Shown here piece after piece: positions 34,201 to 46,499 of a stretch of 64,000 nucleotides of DNA. This DNA comes from Onchidella celtica. Taxonomy: Eukaryota > Mollusca > Gastropoda > Systellommatophora > Onchidiidae. The stretch lies in the NCBI GenBank assembly GCA_963931925.1, contig OZ007581.1:14433822-14497821 (forward strand). Direction: 5' to 3'. The number at the start of each line of letters is the position of its first letter. Within the stretch, counting starts at the first letter, position 1. The position numbers and the translations under genes were made by a program. The notes below the pieces were generated by a model, which searched no databases, was not told where the DNA came from, and worked only from the letters and a program-made list of their open reading frames with translations.

Positions 34201-37200
34201 TATATACGTCCCTGTCGTTGGCCAGACTGCCACGACTCATGTGCCTCTACTGTCCTGCACCGACAGCTTCACTTCTGGCCTATGTGTGGCCTCCGGCCCT
34301 ATGCTGGCCTATCCCCTGGGCTCACCGTAGGCGGCTCTTCGGCCCGACCTCGGCACCTACAAGAATAACATTACATTGGTATAATACCATACCACTTCTA
34401 TTCACTTCACCCCTCCTTACAACTCATGAAGCGGACACACAATAGTTCACATTGCACTCACCAAACATCTTACGGTAACACATCTCCACCGTAGTACACA
34501 ATACTCACTCTCGCTACAAATCCATGAACTCAACTTACATCTATCGCTCATGGCGCACATTGCTATGTACAGTATCAAGGACTTCCACATTCCTCACATA
34601 TACTTATTTACATCATGGTAATAGACGAATATAATGCATCAATCATAATTATCAATCATCGTTCCACCTACCAGTCATCACTGGAAAAAACACTACTCCC
34701 AAGTCTTCCGACTGCTCTCCTTATGTTCGCCCTATGGGGCTTTCTCCCGCGTCCGCTTCCTTGGACGTCTTAGTGTGCAGTGATAGTAATACAGCGCTCT
34801 CGCCTCATTCAGACCCCCCACCACTCACAACATGCACGCTTTAACGTTAACTAACAGAAGTCAATATAGGTGAGCAGCCTCACTATCCCGTGAGTCATTC
34901 CCCACTTCCATGCCCCCGTAATCTCTGAATTCCGCTCACTCCACTCGTGACAATCTGAAGGAGAAATTTTCAACTTTTCCAAAATAAATGGTTGCTGATA
35001 TGTGTGAGGTGACGGCACAGACCCTTGTATTGTGTAGCAACTGCCCAAGTAGAGAAAAAAGAGGAAATTAATAGTGAAATGGTGCGTTTTTAATTTTTTT
35101 GCCAACTTACAATATTCTATGTGCTGATGTTTTCTATGAACGGAATATAAATGTTTGTCACGGATATCATTTTTCATGATTTTCTCTGTTTGTGTGGTTG
35201 TAAAATGTTACACATTCTGTGCAGTATCCTGACATATCATCACTGCTCTACCTGATCTCATAAGGTCATTTTTGACACTTTTGAAATATTTAAAAAAAAC
35301 TGTCTTTTCCTGTCACTTCGTGATGAATACCATTTTGATTCTATGGGCTTAATATGTGCATTTTCCTCCTGGCGCGTTTTTTTTTCTTCTGTAATATTAT
35401 CTGACAGTGAAAGCCCTCATGCTTAGGAATGCATTGAACCATCAGTTGCCTTTTTGATATAAGTCTGACATATGCCATTATCGTAGAGCAGTTACGATAT
35501 CTGTGTCTGCAACAGTTTGTATTGATGAGCTACACATGGAGTTTAGTGATTTTTTTATCAAAAGTTTTCATTTGGGGAAAATGAAGGTGCCTGAAGTGGT
35601 GGATCTCTGTATTACCCCATAAATGAATAGGATCAACTTTGTATCTGCACCATAGAATGTAATTGTTGAAATTGAAATTTTTTAATTTTTTTTTCTGCGT
35701 GTCTTTAGTGTTCATCTTACAATGGAGGAGAAGATCAATCTGACCGCTGGACGAGATGGTGGTCTGCAGAACATGGAGGTGCATGGAATGCTGAAGTTGA
35801 AAATTAATGATGACAAGGCCAGCAAGGTCAAGGTGATGATCACCAACAATGATAACAAGGGTATTCAGTTACAGGTGAGCAGAAAGCATGAGTGTCCCAC
35901 ATTTCTGGCCCAGTGCTGGATTTATGTCTTTACCAAAATCGAGCAATTTGGTTTTATGGGTTCATAGATCATTCATTGTCTAGCTACACTTTGATCTGAT
36001 TCAAATTTATAACCTCAGTCAGTGTAGATCAGACTTTGGCTGAAATGGCACTTTTTTCATGTTCTTTTTGATGTCAAGCAAGCCCAACATTGTTAAATCA
36101 AGAACCAGATGTGCCATTTTCACAGTAAAGGCCGAAGAAACCAACACTGAAAGATAATATTTCACATGTCAAAACAGTTTTGTTTGCTTTTCCCCAAATG
36201 GTCAAATGAGATAGGGGATTACATTAGCAGAAGGATGATATTATATTACCGTGTTGTATCAAATTATGTTAAAAGCAACAAAAGCTCAAAACAAGAGTGC
36301 TCGGCTCTTGTGTTTAGCTGGCCCAGTCAGCATTGCCCGAATGCAAGATAAGTTGTAAGTGAGATCTGAAATTGGTAGATGAATTTCAAGTTTTACACGT
36401 TATAGGCGCATTGATAATCAGTGTCTGTCAGTAGGTGCATGATACTACTACACATCTACGTGATGTACACACTATGTGATCTATGGAGTGCTTCGTATGA
36501 AATTTATGTTCTCATTTCTGTGGAATCGTAACTAACTGATACTTTCAGTTTGCCTTTCTTCTATATGGATGTATTTGCCCCTTTGAATGTTTAGTTGTTC
36601 ATTTTGTAGAGAGTTGATGAAATTTAAAAACCACAGAAAATTTGTGGGATCACAGATCAAAATGTGACAAAAAGAAAAGGTATGTAGCAAAGCCTGGCAT
36701 AAGGAAACAGAGAAACGATACAATAAAATGCAAAGGGAAAGGGAAGACAAACCAAGCTTTCCATTGATTGATCTTCATTAGGAAAAAAGATATAACAGGA
36801 TAGAAAATTGAACCAATAAAACAGTTGTACAATACAAATGAAAAAAAATTGTAGAATGTTAAATGTTAAACCAATACGAATACCTAGCTGCGAGTCCCAA
36901 CTTGGATTTTCGGAGCGCAGCGCATCTGTCAGTAATACAGCTTTTTCTTTTTTGTTATATTTTAACTTTGGTTGAGATATCTGACATTTTCAGTTTGTGC
37001 AAGATGACTTTATACTCTTTGCTAATTGAAAAACATATGCAGGTGATTTTCTGGTTAATGGACAGGTATATTTGGTATCTTTCAGACTCACCCCAACATA
37101 GACAAGAAACTGTTTGCTCAGTCATCAGTGGTCAGCTTGAAGAATCCAGAGAAACCTTTCCCAATGGGACAAGAAATCGGAGTGCTGAAGTGGAGGTTCC

Positions 37201-40200
37201 AAACTCAAGATGAGGGATGCATGCCTCTCTCAAGTAAGTATTTTCTTGTTGTTTTATTTGGTGCTGGGCATCCATCAAGATGAAATGTAGCCTGTTGTCA
37301 TCACATTTTTGTGGGAACTTGTGAATATATTGGATAGTTCAGTGTTTGGTTTCTGCATGGGCATATGTGCGAGGCAACATCACAGTATTAGTAATACCTC
37401 AAAACAGCCCAAGTTCAGTAAATTGAGCAAGATGATGGGTGGCGATCAAAATATCAAGTTTTTCTCATTTTTGTCAAATTAATTGCAACTGGTATTGTGT
37501 TCTGTCAATGTCATGATAAATTTTTCTCCCAACCATCATTTAGCATGATATTCTCAGCTTGGGCAGCTGTGACATATCTCCTATATTGTGCTGTCACTTC
37601 ACATGTACATTCTAGAAGTGATGGGTGTGGTCTTTGCTGAGTGCAGATGGTCGCAATTTCGTGAGGATTTTTTTAATGTTGGCTGCAGAGGAGGGATGAG
37701 TATTTGCCTTATTTTAAGTTTATGACTGGGAGATCACTATAAAATGCAGTTTTTGTGTTTAGCACACTTGTGCATTTTCTTCTCTCTGTGGAGAATTATG
37801 GTGACAATTGCATGGTTGGACCTATTGGGCCTCCCTGAAAAATGGCCCTCAGTTGGCAACCTTGTATTGAATAAACTTTCATCACTTACTTAATTAGTAA
37901 ACCAGACTTTCATGTCCAATAAACTCTATCCATGCATTGTCATACAATCCAATCCAGACTTCAGAACCTTTCATCTTCTGTAACCCAACCCTTTTCTTGA
38001 AAATTTACAGCAGTCTTTTAAGACAGAAAATAAATTGGGCTTCAGTCCATGGCATACTGTCCATGTGTAGAAATATGAAGTAAAGCACTGAAATTCTCTT
38101 CCAGTTGAAAAATATGAGTAAAAGTATTCAAGTAACCCTATCATTTTAACCCTGGAAAAGTCCAGGAATATCATTTTTCAAACCGTGCCTATTGGACCTG
38201 TGAAAGCAATAATTACTATCTCGTATTACGATCTCTGGCTCTCGTCTGGAACCCACAAGGAAAACAGAAAGTGGGTCGACCAAAACAGACTTGGCGCAGG
38301 AGTATCGATGCTGAGCTGAAGCCAGCTGGAATTTCATGGACTGAGCTAGGGAGGACCTGCCAGAACCGCGTGCGTTGGAGGATTGTTTGTCACAAATCCC
38401 AGACTGGGATATGTAATAATTATAACAAGACAACAATCACGAACGAACAAGTATAACACTTAACAGAACAACCCATCAGACTCACACATTTATTATACAT
38501 AAACATAAAGATAATAGCGCAAATACAGACATTATGTTATTCAATTCAACTGCCGTACAACGGCCTTCTCCCTTACGCACACTTCCTCGGGTCCACAACC
38601 CGGTAGTTACTTTCTAAAGACACTTCGGTCTCAGCTTCTCCTCTCCATGTCTTAATAGCACATTAATATTTCAATGGCACCGCAGTCTCTCAATAGCCCC
38701 TTCCTATTGCCATAACACATTAGCATTCCAATAGCACATCAACATGGCAATAGCACATTAGCATTTCAATAGCACATCAACATGGCAATAGCACATTAGC
38801 ATTTCAATAGCACATTCACGATCATATATACGTCCCTGTCGGTGGCCAGACTGCCACGACTCATGTGCTGCGACTGTCCTACACGACAGCGTCACTCCTG
38901 GCCTATGTGTGGCCCTCGGCCCTATGCTGGCCTATCCCCTGTGCTCACCGTAGGCAGCGCTTCGGCCCGTCCCCGGCACCTACAAGAATAACATTACATT
39001 GGTATAATACCATACCACTTCTATTCACTTCACCCCTCATTACAACTCATGAAGCGGACACACAATAGTTCACATTTCACTCACCAAACATCCTACGGTA
39101 ACACACCTCCACCGTAGTACACAATACTCACTCTCGCTACAAATCCATGAACTTAACTTACATCTATCGCTCATGGCGCACATTGCTATATACAGTATCA
39201 AGGACTTCCACATTCCTCACATATTTACATCATGGTAATAGACGAATATAATACATCGATCATAATTATCAATCATCGTTCCACCTACCAGTCATCACTG
39301 GAAAAAACACTACTCCCAAGTCTTCCGACTGCTCTCCTTATGTTCGCCCTCTGGGGCTTTCTCCTGCGTCCGTTCCCTAGGACGTCTTAGTGTGCAGTGA
39401 TAGTAATACAGCGCTCTCGCCTCATTTAGACCCCCACCACTCACAACATGCACGCTTTCCCCTACCCCGTGGCCCGTGGGTTAACTTTATTCTAACCCTC
39501 TTCTCGTAACTACTGATCCTCGCTCACTCGCTCGTGACAGTGTTGTTGTGGCACTATGTTACTCAAGGAATAAAGAGGCTTAAAGAAGCATGAAGATTAC
39601 AATCTCTGTTTGTTAAGGGCGGAGTTTTTTGTTTTTTAAGAGTTTGTTTTGCTTTGACTGACGTGTGTAATGTTGGTTTATTTCAGTTAACTGCTGGCCT
39701 AATGAAAACGGGGAAGTCAACATTGAGTATGAGCTGGAACAAGAAAACATGGAACTAGAAGACGTCCAAATCAACATCCCCTGCCCGTAAGTACTTTTAT
39801 CATGTATTCAGAAATTAACAACCTATCTTTTGTATTTGTATTTGCATAACTCTTTAATCCCATTTGGGAAATTTGCCTTTGTGCCACTGCGCTCCAGTTA
39901 TAACCGGAGCAGGCACGTCGTCGCCACAGTGCAGCGCTGGTGGACGGGGTTTGGGGGGGGGGGGTGAATGTTAGGCATGAATATTTTATTTAATTTTACC
40001 CGGGCAACGGCCTGTTCGGCCTGCTCTTTTCGATTCTTAACAGGTTAGAGGACTTGAGAGAATAAAAATTATGCCACATTCATGGAAAAAGATGAGAAGT
40101 GGGTACTTAACGGTGGGCGGGCCTCATGGATGTTTGGGATGGATCAGGAGAAGTAAAATGAAGAACCCTGAAACTTGTAGATTTCAGTATTACTTGTTAT

Positions 40201-41397
40201 CAGTTTGTTTCTTGTTTTTATTTTTTTGCCCATGACCACTTACATCTTAATGTGAGTAATGTAATGAAGTTTTAACCATATGAAACTCGTCACCTACAGG
40301 TCAGGTGTTGGTGCCCCAGTCATCAATGAATGTGATGGAGAGCATCATTACGACAGTCACAAGAAAACATTGCAGTGGAGATTGCCTTTCATTGATGCAT
40401 CCAACAAATCAGGCAGCATGGAGTTTACCATCAATGGACATCCCGATGATTTCTTCCCCATTACTGTTAACTTTGTGTCCAAGCGCTCATTTTGTGATAT
40501 TGTGGTAGGTGGCTTTGTTAATGCTCTTCATCCTTAGTCCACAGATATGACGAATAGATCTATGAGTTTTTGCAGTATGCTTTTTCACAGTGCAGCAGTT
40601 TTATTGAAATGTAGAATACCCAAAGTAAGTGGCAGATGTTGATGGTCTCAGACACAAATCGGTCAGCATACTCTGAAGTTTTGCAATTTTTGTTTGCTTG
40701 TTTTTGTGGAAACCTCGAGGAGGTTATACTCCATACTGAACTGTGAAGTTTTGTTGTGCTAGTTTTCAAGAGACTATTTTTATTGTGAAAATGGAACGTC
40801 TTTTCAAAAGGCTACGGCTTTTTGTTTGAACATGTTAATTTAATAAATTCATGTCAAGATGATACTGAAGCTTAAAAAAAAAAAAAAAAAAACATTCCTG
40901 TGCAAAATGATCTGGTAGTGATATTTTTTCTGTTTAATAAATATTGCGTCTTACAGTTTTGAGGTGCAAATTCTGAACCTTGTTGTTTGGTTGTCCAAGG
41001 CAGGACAGCAAGCCATTAGGAAAATGAAAGATTTTTATTTTATGAGAAAAATATTTAATTGTATTTTGAAAATTTTTGAATTAACCCAATTCCTTCAAAA
41101 GTTACAGCCGTTTAAAGTTTGTTGCAAGGCTTATACAGCTTGGTATAATAATTTTAAACAAACGTGTTGCAATGATATCATCTCTGCGAGGAAATACTAA
41201 TAGGAAATAATTGAAGCGTAGCAGATTGCTTATTAAGCAAGTTATGCTACTTTTGTATTTCTTTTCTTTTTTTTCTCTTGACTCATCTTTCTCTGTTGTC
41301 CTCCCAGGTTAACGAAGTGCAACAAATTGACAGTGGAGCCACAGAAAAATTCTCATCTGAAGTCATCTTCTTTGTGGAAAAGTACGAGGTTGTCTGA
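28240..41397 (+). CDS. ARCN1: Coatomer subunit delta (archain), 12 coding exons
   Basis: Exons 28240-28242, 29234-29273, 29616-29839, 30249-30428, 30998-31203, 32674-32771, 33530-33602, 35709-35874, 37086-37233, 39687-39786, 40300-40504 and 41308-41397 join in frame with GT/AG borders to 510 residues (human delta-COP is 511). Residues 1 to about 130 are the longin-like domain ([14 protein letters not shown], then [20 protein letters not shown]). A basic, low-complexity linker follows (about 150-270, with [16 protein letters not shown]). Residues 275-510 are the mu-homology domain ([38 protein letters not shown]). The protein is part of the COPI coat and binds cargo and factors in retrograde Golgi-to-ER transport. 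The start codon is alone in the first coding exon. The introns hold several transposon copies. It is the only confident host gene here. Confidence 0.97.
28640..28674. repeat. AGATCT tandem repeat in ARCN1 intron 1
   Basis: Consecutive AGATCT units, five or so, with one interruption. The densest example of the TCTAGATCT theme seen in this window. Confidence 0.8.
30503..30550 (+). repeat. Partial duplicate of ARCN1 exon 4 in intron 4
   Basis: The last 47 or so bases of exon 4 (encoding [15 protein letters not shown]) recur about 120 bases downstream with several substitutions, now reading [15 protein letters not shown]. No donor follows (CATATGAGG), so it is not expected to be spliced in. Confidence 0.75.
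31264..32240. mobile_element. 977-bp TIR element in ARCN1 intron 5
   Basis: The left end CAGACCTGCCAACCT and the right end AGGTTGGCAGGTCTG are perfect inverted repeats of 15 bases. The 6 bases ATTATA flank both sides (31258-31263 and 32241-32246). ATCCCGGATTT-like units recur near the left end, with diverged copies near the right. A short frame ([20 protein letters not shown]) reads like the start of a hAT-family transposase, but the rest is broken. This is best seen as an internally deleted, nonautonomous element. The 6-bp duplication is not the 8 bp usual for hAT, so the family is uncertain. Confidence 0.75.
33805..34952. mobile_element. Solo-LTR-like repeat A (intron 7)
   Basis: Starts TGTCAC, ends GTGACA, and is flanked by the 5-bp duplication ATCTG (33800-33804 and 34953-34957). 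The 1148-bp body has no coding frame. A near-identical copy lies at 38388-39539 in the same orientation. The ends and duplication length fit an LTR left after recombination of a full retrotransposon. Its last 100 bases differ from copy B. Confidence 0.85.
35241..35493 (+). mobile_element. 240-bp MITE, copy 2 (ARCN1 intron 7)
   Basis: Ends CACTGCTCTAC and GTAGAGCAGT are inverted. The interior matches the other copies (CTGTCTTTTCCTGTCACTTCG; CAGTTGCCTTTTTGATATAAG, approximately). Confidence 0.75.
38230..39583 (+). pseudogene. LINE RT C-terminal fragment split by an LTR
   Basis: Reading 38236-38387 gives [20 protein letters not shown] and later [17 protein letters not shown]. After the LTR at 38388-39539, the frame resumes with [12 protein letters not shown] and a TAA at 39581. 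This is the standard C-terminus of a CR1/jockey-like non-LTR retrotransposon. The two parts fit together exactly around the LTR, so the LINE tail was present first. It is a 5'-truncated copy with no EN or RT. Confidence 0.85.
38388..39539. mobile_element. Solo-LTR-like repeat B (intron 9)
   Basis: 1152 bp, TGTCAC...GTGACA, same order and nearly the same sequence as copy A, with one extra unit of a CATCAACATGGCAATAGCACATTAGCATTTCAATAG-type tandem motif near 38780. The flanks TTGTT and GTGTT are a 5-bp duplication with one mismatch. It is inserted in the coding frame of a LINE fragment. Confidence 0.85.
39887..40029 (-). mobile_element. SINE 3' fragment (ARCN1 intron 10)
   Basis: On the minus strand it runs from the GAGCAGGCCGAACAG block to the tail GCTGCACTGTGGCGACGACG...CACAAAGGCAAAT, matching the end of the SINE at 17679-18061. 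The pol III head is absent. Confidence 0.8.
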
Positions 41398-44300
41398 CCT
41401 TCCCGCCCTCATCTGTAGAATGAAATGTGAGAGAATGAGAGAGAGAGAGAGAGGAAAAATGCCTGGTGTTGCATGGAGAGGATGACAGGAGAGCTAACAA
41501 CTTTGGCCTACCAGCTGAGTTTGGATTCTGCCTTTCATGGAAGTCAGGTTGACTATTTGGGACATTCATTGTTTTTGATGCTGTTCTTGGCAATCCGTAG
41601 ACAGATTATCATAATTATTTTTAATTTTTGTTTTTTTTGCTAGTTCCGAAAGTCAAAAGTAACTCAATGTGATGTTTATGAAGAAAAACTGTTGATCAGT
41701 GAGTAAGCACGTTACTGCTTTTGGCGATGACAGCCCACAGCTATTGTTGTCTCAAGATTTGATTACTGATTAGGTTCCACATTTGGGAATTTGTGGCCTG
41801 TCTTGTTTCGTTCTTTTCAAACTGTGCATATCTCACCAGCAAACCCCCCAGTAGCCTGTTTGTGTGGGTATTGGTTAGATGAACAATGGAAGATGTGTGA
41901 CATGCAAAATGAAAATAAAAATCTATTGACAGTGTTGGTAAATTGAAAGTTGCTTCAGGAAGAGTCCGTACTTGATTCTGCATCACCATGATATGCCAAA
42001 AACAACTGTGTGGGGCATGAATGAGAGAAGGATGTACAGTAAAAATCTTTTTTTCTTTTTGTTTGTTACTACCGGTATGTTGAAATTGATGTTATTAAGG
42101 AAAAAGCTATCTATAAAAGACAACTTTGTTGTTATTACTGATGTATGTTGAGACGGGAATTTTTTTTTGCTGTATTTATAGTGTGCTTGAAATTACTGGT
42201 GGAGGCTAAAGATTGTGACCTAGATTTGGAGGGAAAAATGGCCATAAAAGTGACACATCAGACAGCGTGTCTGGAAGGTTGTCTGCAATAGGGTATCTAC
42301 AGAAACAAAATGCAGTCAGAAATTATGTTTCCTTTTTAACATTGGACAGTAAAAGCAAAGAAGTTGCATTTTCATTGAGTGTTTGCACATGTGTGGAAAT
42401 ATCATGTAACTGTAGGTTTCTGTTTTCCTAACTCGGGATTTTGAAATTTTTTACTGGAGGTACAAAAAAGTGAAGAAAGGTTGGCTGGCAAATGTAGAAA
42501 TTCCAGGAAATGGATGGAAGTGATTGAAACTGGAACACTTCACATGTCTGATTTTGTTTAAAATATAGCATTGTTTATAGCAACATCCTTTTTATTTAAA
42601 TGCCAAATGTTTCATCAAAATCAAAGTTAGTTGGATAGAAATATTCAGCAAGTATAAAGTGCAGTCTCACAGGTCAAGGGGAAAGTTTTGTCATGGATAA
42701 CTGGTATAGTCAGTAAGGCAAAAGAGTTTTAATGTTTGATAAATTTTTTTGTGTATTTTATTTAAGCATATGGGGAAGAATCTGTTCAGGTTTTCTTGCT
42801 GCGGCACCATAATTATTATATTCATTGGAATGGATTTAGTGTGAATTCTTAGTTCAGTTTAAACTTGCCAAAAGGGACCATTTGGCTGCAGAAACCGAAG
42901 CAAACCATTTAAAAAAAATTTTTCACTAGAATATTTACTGCTAACTGACTTTGGGTCTTCAGTTTCTCTTGGCAAAGTTGATTAAGTTTTACAGTTTGAT
43001 GTCTAAGAAGTCAGGTAATGGTCCCTTTAAGCAGTTTGGAGCTGACGCTGTCAGTTGTTTGTGTGTGAATTGCATGATTGGGATGGATAAGAAAATTGCA
43101 TCCAAGAGAACTTGGGAAACAAATCTGGTACAATTAATCCTCCGGTACCCAGACATAGATTACTAGTATCAAATATTCTGAAGTCTGTACACAACTGATT
43201 TTAAATTGTCAAAGAAATGAGCAAAAATAAAAATGTTTATGATGATAAATTATTTGTTGAGAAATTTATAACTGTGATCTAAGTATAGAACATTGGAAAC
43301 AAGATAAAGTGTTCCAGGAAATGGAACACTTGCTGACCTGCCAATTGGCCTTTTTGTTTTACAAGATCGTTTTGTAGATAGGGTGTCAAAGGGACTCGAG
43401 AAATGTGTTTTCTTTAGAGAAATTTCTCCCAGGTTTTAGGATAAAGAATGGTCTAGTAAACTGCAAAGCAGTCATGACAATATGGAGATTGTTCTAGTGT
43501 ACATAGAGTACATAACATGGTCACTGAAGTGTGTAAGGGTTGTTTGTTTTGTCCTGTAGAAAGCATAACTAATTGATAGTTTCACTTTGCTTCTGTATGT
43601 CACAAGTACAGTATGTCTCAGGGTGTTCCTTGTTGATGTGGTCATTTAGTTGGCAGGTCTGTGTCGGCTACTGAAGGGTCAAAATCACTATAACATTATA
43701 AACAGAGCAGACCGATGAAAGAATGGATTGTTTATATTTTGGTTCACATGGTTGAAATTGGGGTATAAGAGTTGTTTCGCTGCTGATTGGGGAGAGATAC
43801 TGTTGTAAAATTTGGTGCAAATCACAGTAGCTGATAGTCGCATCAATGTATTCTGTGCACTGATTATCCATTGCCGCCCTCCTCTCCTTGTTATTCTTGA
43901 ACAAAATGCCTCAACTGAAGGGATATCACATTCCCCAAGTCTCTATGTATGTTGGTAAATTGATATGTCATATTTTTGACACCATATCTGTCCCTTTTTG
44001 TTTGTTTGTTTTGTTTTGTCCCTCCACCTAGGTTTTGTTTTCAACTCAGGGCTCGTAGCAATTTTAGAAATTTTTGAATTTGTCTTACCTGAAGTTTCCG
44101 AGAATTTCTTTCTCTCCTTGAGACTTCTTGTAATAATTCAACCACCTGCTTTTTCAACTCTCAAAAAGAAAGACAAATAATTTTGTAGTTTGTGTTACTG
44201 GAGGTTTAGTAGGTTTTGCTCCCACATATTGAATTAATGGAGCGGAGAAGAAATGCAAATGCTTCCATTTTACAAATATTTTGTTCTGTTTGTTTGTTTT

Positions 44301-46115
44301 TCACATCTGTAGTTTCTACATCAAACATGTTTTCTGGTTCACTTAATATGTTTTTACAACCTGGCAGTAATTCCTTGAAATTGTTGTTTTGTGTTGCTAT
44401 GAGCCCTGGTTTAACTGTGGGTCAGCTTTTTGCTGTATTTACCTTGAGTATCTGTACATGGTTATCACAGTTACATGAAAAAGTAATGCATTACTTATCT
44501 ATTTTTATTGTGCATTGCTGTATTTGAGAATGAGAGACCTGTGTCTGGCCGTTCTCCAGGGGTTTTGAGTTTTGCAATTGCAAGGAAAGCTTGAAGATGT
44601 GAGAACAGGTAGAGAGAATTACATGCATTTATAGAGTCACAACAGTACAATTTGAAATTTCCAATTGAAAGTCTACAAAAATGTTGCAGGTAATGGTGAA
44701 CAAAACATCAGCTGTTCCAGTGTAGTGCTAGAAAGATTACACGAGCATGCATTGAATACGGCACAGCATTTGTGGGATTCTCCCTTTGGTCTTTTGAGAT
44801 TCTATTGCAGCCTCTAGGCTGTGACCTAATGGTTATTTCACATCTTTCACTGTCTACATTTATGCTGCATATTTATGCACAGACTCTAAATGCATTTGGA
44901 GAGGAGTGAAATTGCTAAAAAATGATGACCGCTGGAATTTTTTATAAGGAAAGGGGGAAAAAAAGTGCGGGGGGGGGGGGGGGGGGGAGGTTGAGTAGGG
45001 GGATGTCAGAATTGAATGTCAGATGCAATCAGTCTTATTGCTCGAGAGAATTGAAAAAAAAAATGAGATCCATGTCAGGACTGGCAGATATTCTGGTTTG
45101 ATGTAAAATACTTGTGAATGATTCATGTAGAGAGAATATCTGTGTGAATGTGTGAAAGTTTTTCTTTGTTTCTTTTTCTTTCACTTTTCCATTTTCCCTT
45201 TTGCTGTTGATACTTGAATGAAGGTTGTCCAATATTTGTTGATGTGATGGACCAAAAAGCGATGTAGTAGAGGTAAACGTCTGCAGTTTTCATTGTCACA
45301 TTGTGATCAGATCAAAGTGGACTTTGGTACTGGCAGTATGAATAATTACTTTATTGGTATGGGTTATGTGCTGGCTAGAAAAAAAAAAAAAATGATGTGG
45401 TTGGTGTTTGGTAAGGAAATCCAGAGAGAATTATCTAGGTCAGACAAATCTAAACGATTGATTGCTTGGGTGCATAGAGTTAATTTGAAGAGTGGGAATA
45501 AACCCAGCTTTTTAAAGATAGCATGCAGGGCTTCTATCAGAATTTGATCTTGTTGACTGTAATATTCATGCCAATTTGTTTCTATTTTCTCTCTCTGAGT
45601 ATTTATGTGATGAAGCAAATGGTGAGTGAAACACATCAGCAGATGTGAATATATCATATATGGGATAGGTAGATGTGAGCGATAAGTGATGTTAGAATAT
45701 GAAACTTCTATTTTATATGCCATATTTTTTCCCAGCAATGTTTTTTCACATTCATTTGTTTTTTTTTTTTGTATGGATATATTATATATTATTCTCTTCA
45801 TGGTAATCACGACTTTGGGGGGTGTATGAGGCAATTTTATGATCATTTTGTTTGTTTATTAGAGTTCAATATGTGATGAAGATATGAGTAAAACAAAAAC
45901 TGATGACTTATTTATGCCTGAAACAATTGTGCATATAGTTTTTTTTGGTGCCGACTATCTCAAGTTTTGCCAGTATCAGGTTATTAGACCATGCTCGGGT
46001 CTTTAAAGCTGGAAATTCTTGATGTGATCCAGTCTGGCATATCAGGCACATAATGGGTATTACCTGGCAACAAGCACAGCAAAAATCTTTTGTGAATAAA
46101 ACATGTAATGATCTT
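41398..46115 (+). other. Probable long ARCN1 3' untranslated region
   Basis: No coding frame is supported after the stop at 41395-41397. Earlier AATAAA sites occur (for example near 41911 and 43225), but the best one is at 46095-46100 (AATAAA followed by a GT-rich stretch, TGTGTTCTTCTTTTGATTTGG). The length of 4.7 kb is an inference. A GA microsatellite (41427-41453) and a G18 run (about 44970-44988) are present. Confidence 0.4.
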
Positions 46116-46499
46116 TACACTTGACTGTGTTCTTCTTTTGATTTGGTGGTGTTAATTCAAATTCTTGCCTTTAATTTCATATACACATAATTATCACAGC
46201 TGCCGATTTGAAAATGAAACATTTTTAAGCAGTGATAATTGATATATTATGACTCGTGCAGCAATTTGTGGCTTCTACAGAAAGTTGTTTTCAAATACAT
46301 GTACATGTAATTGTACCATCACCCACTTCAAAATGTGTGGCCGCCCAACAAAATGAGGCACATTTCGGCACTACCCGATTTAAGGAAATCATTAAAAGGC
46401 ATCATACTTTCATAAGGTCATGATTTTGCATTTTCAGTATTTTTTGAAAAGTTTAACCTCATTACTATTCCTTTTCCAAATGATAATCCTGTTTGAGAA

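Noticed and set aside
38700-38830. Tandem CACATTAGCATTTCAATAG-type units considered as a CRISPR array
   Set aside because: The units are adjacent, lack unique spacers, and sit in an LTR within a eukaryotic gene; they are a minisatellite.
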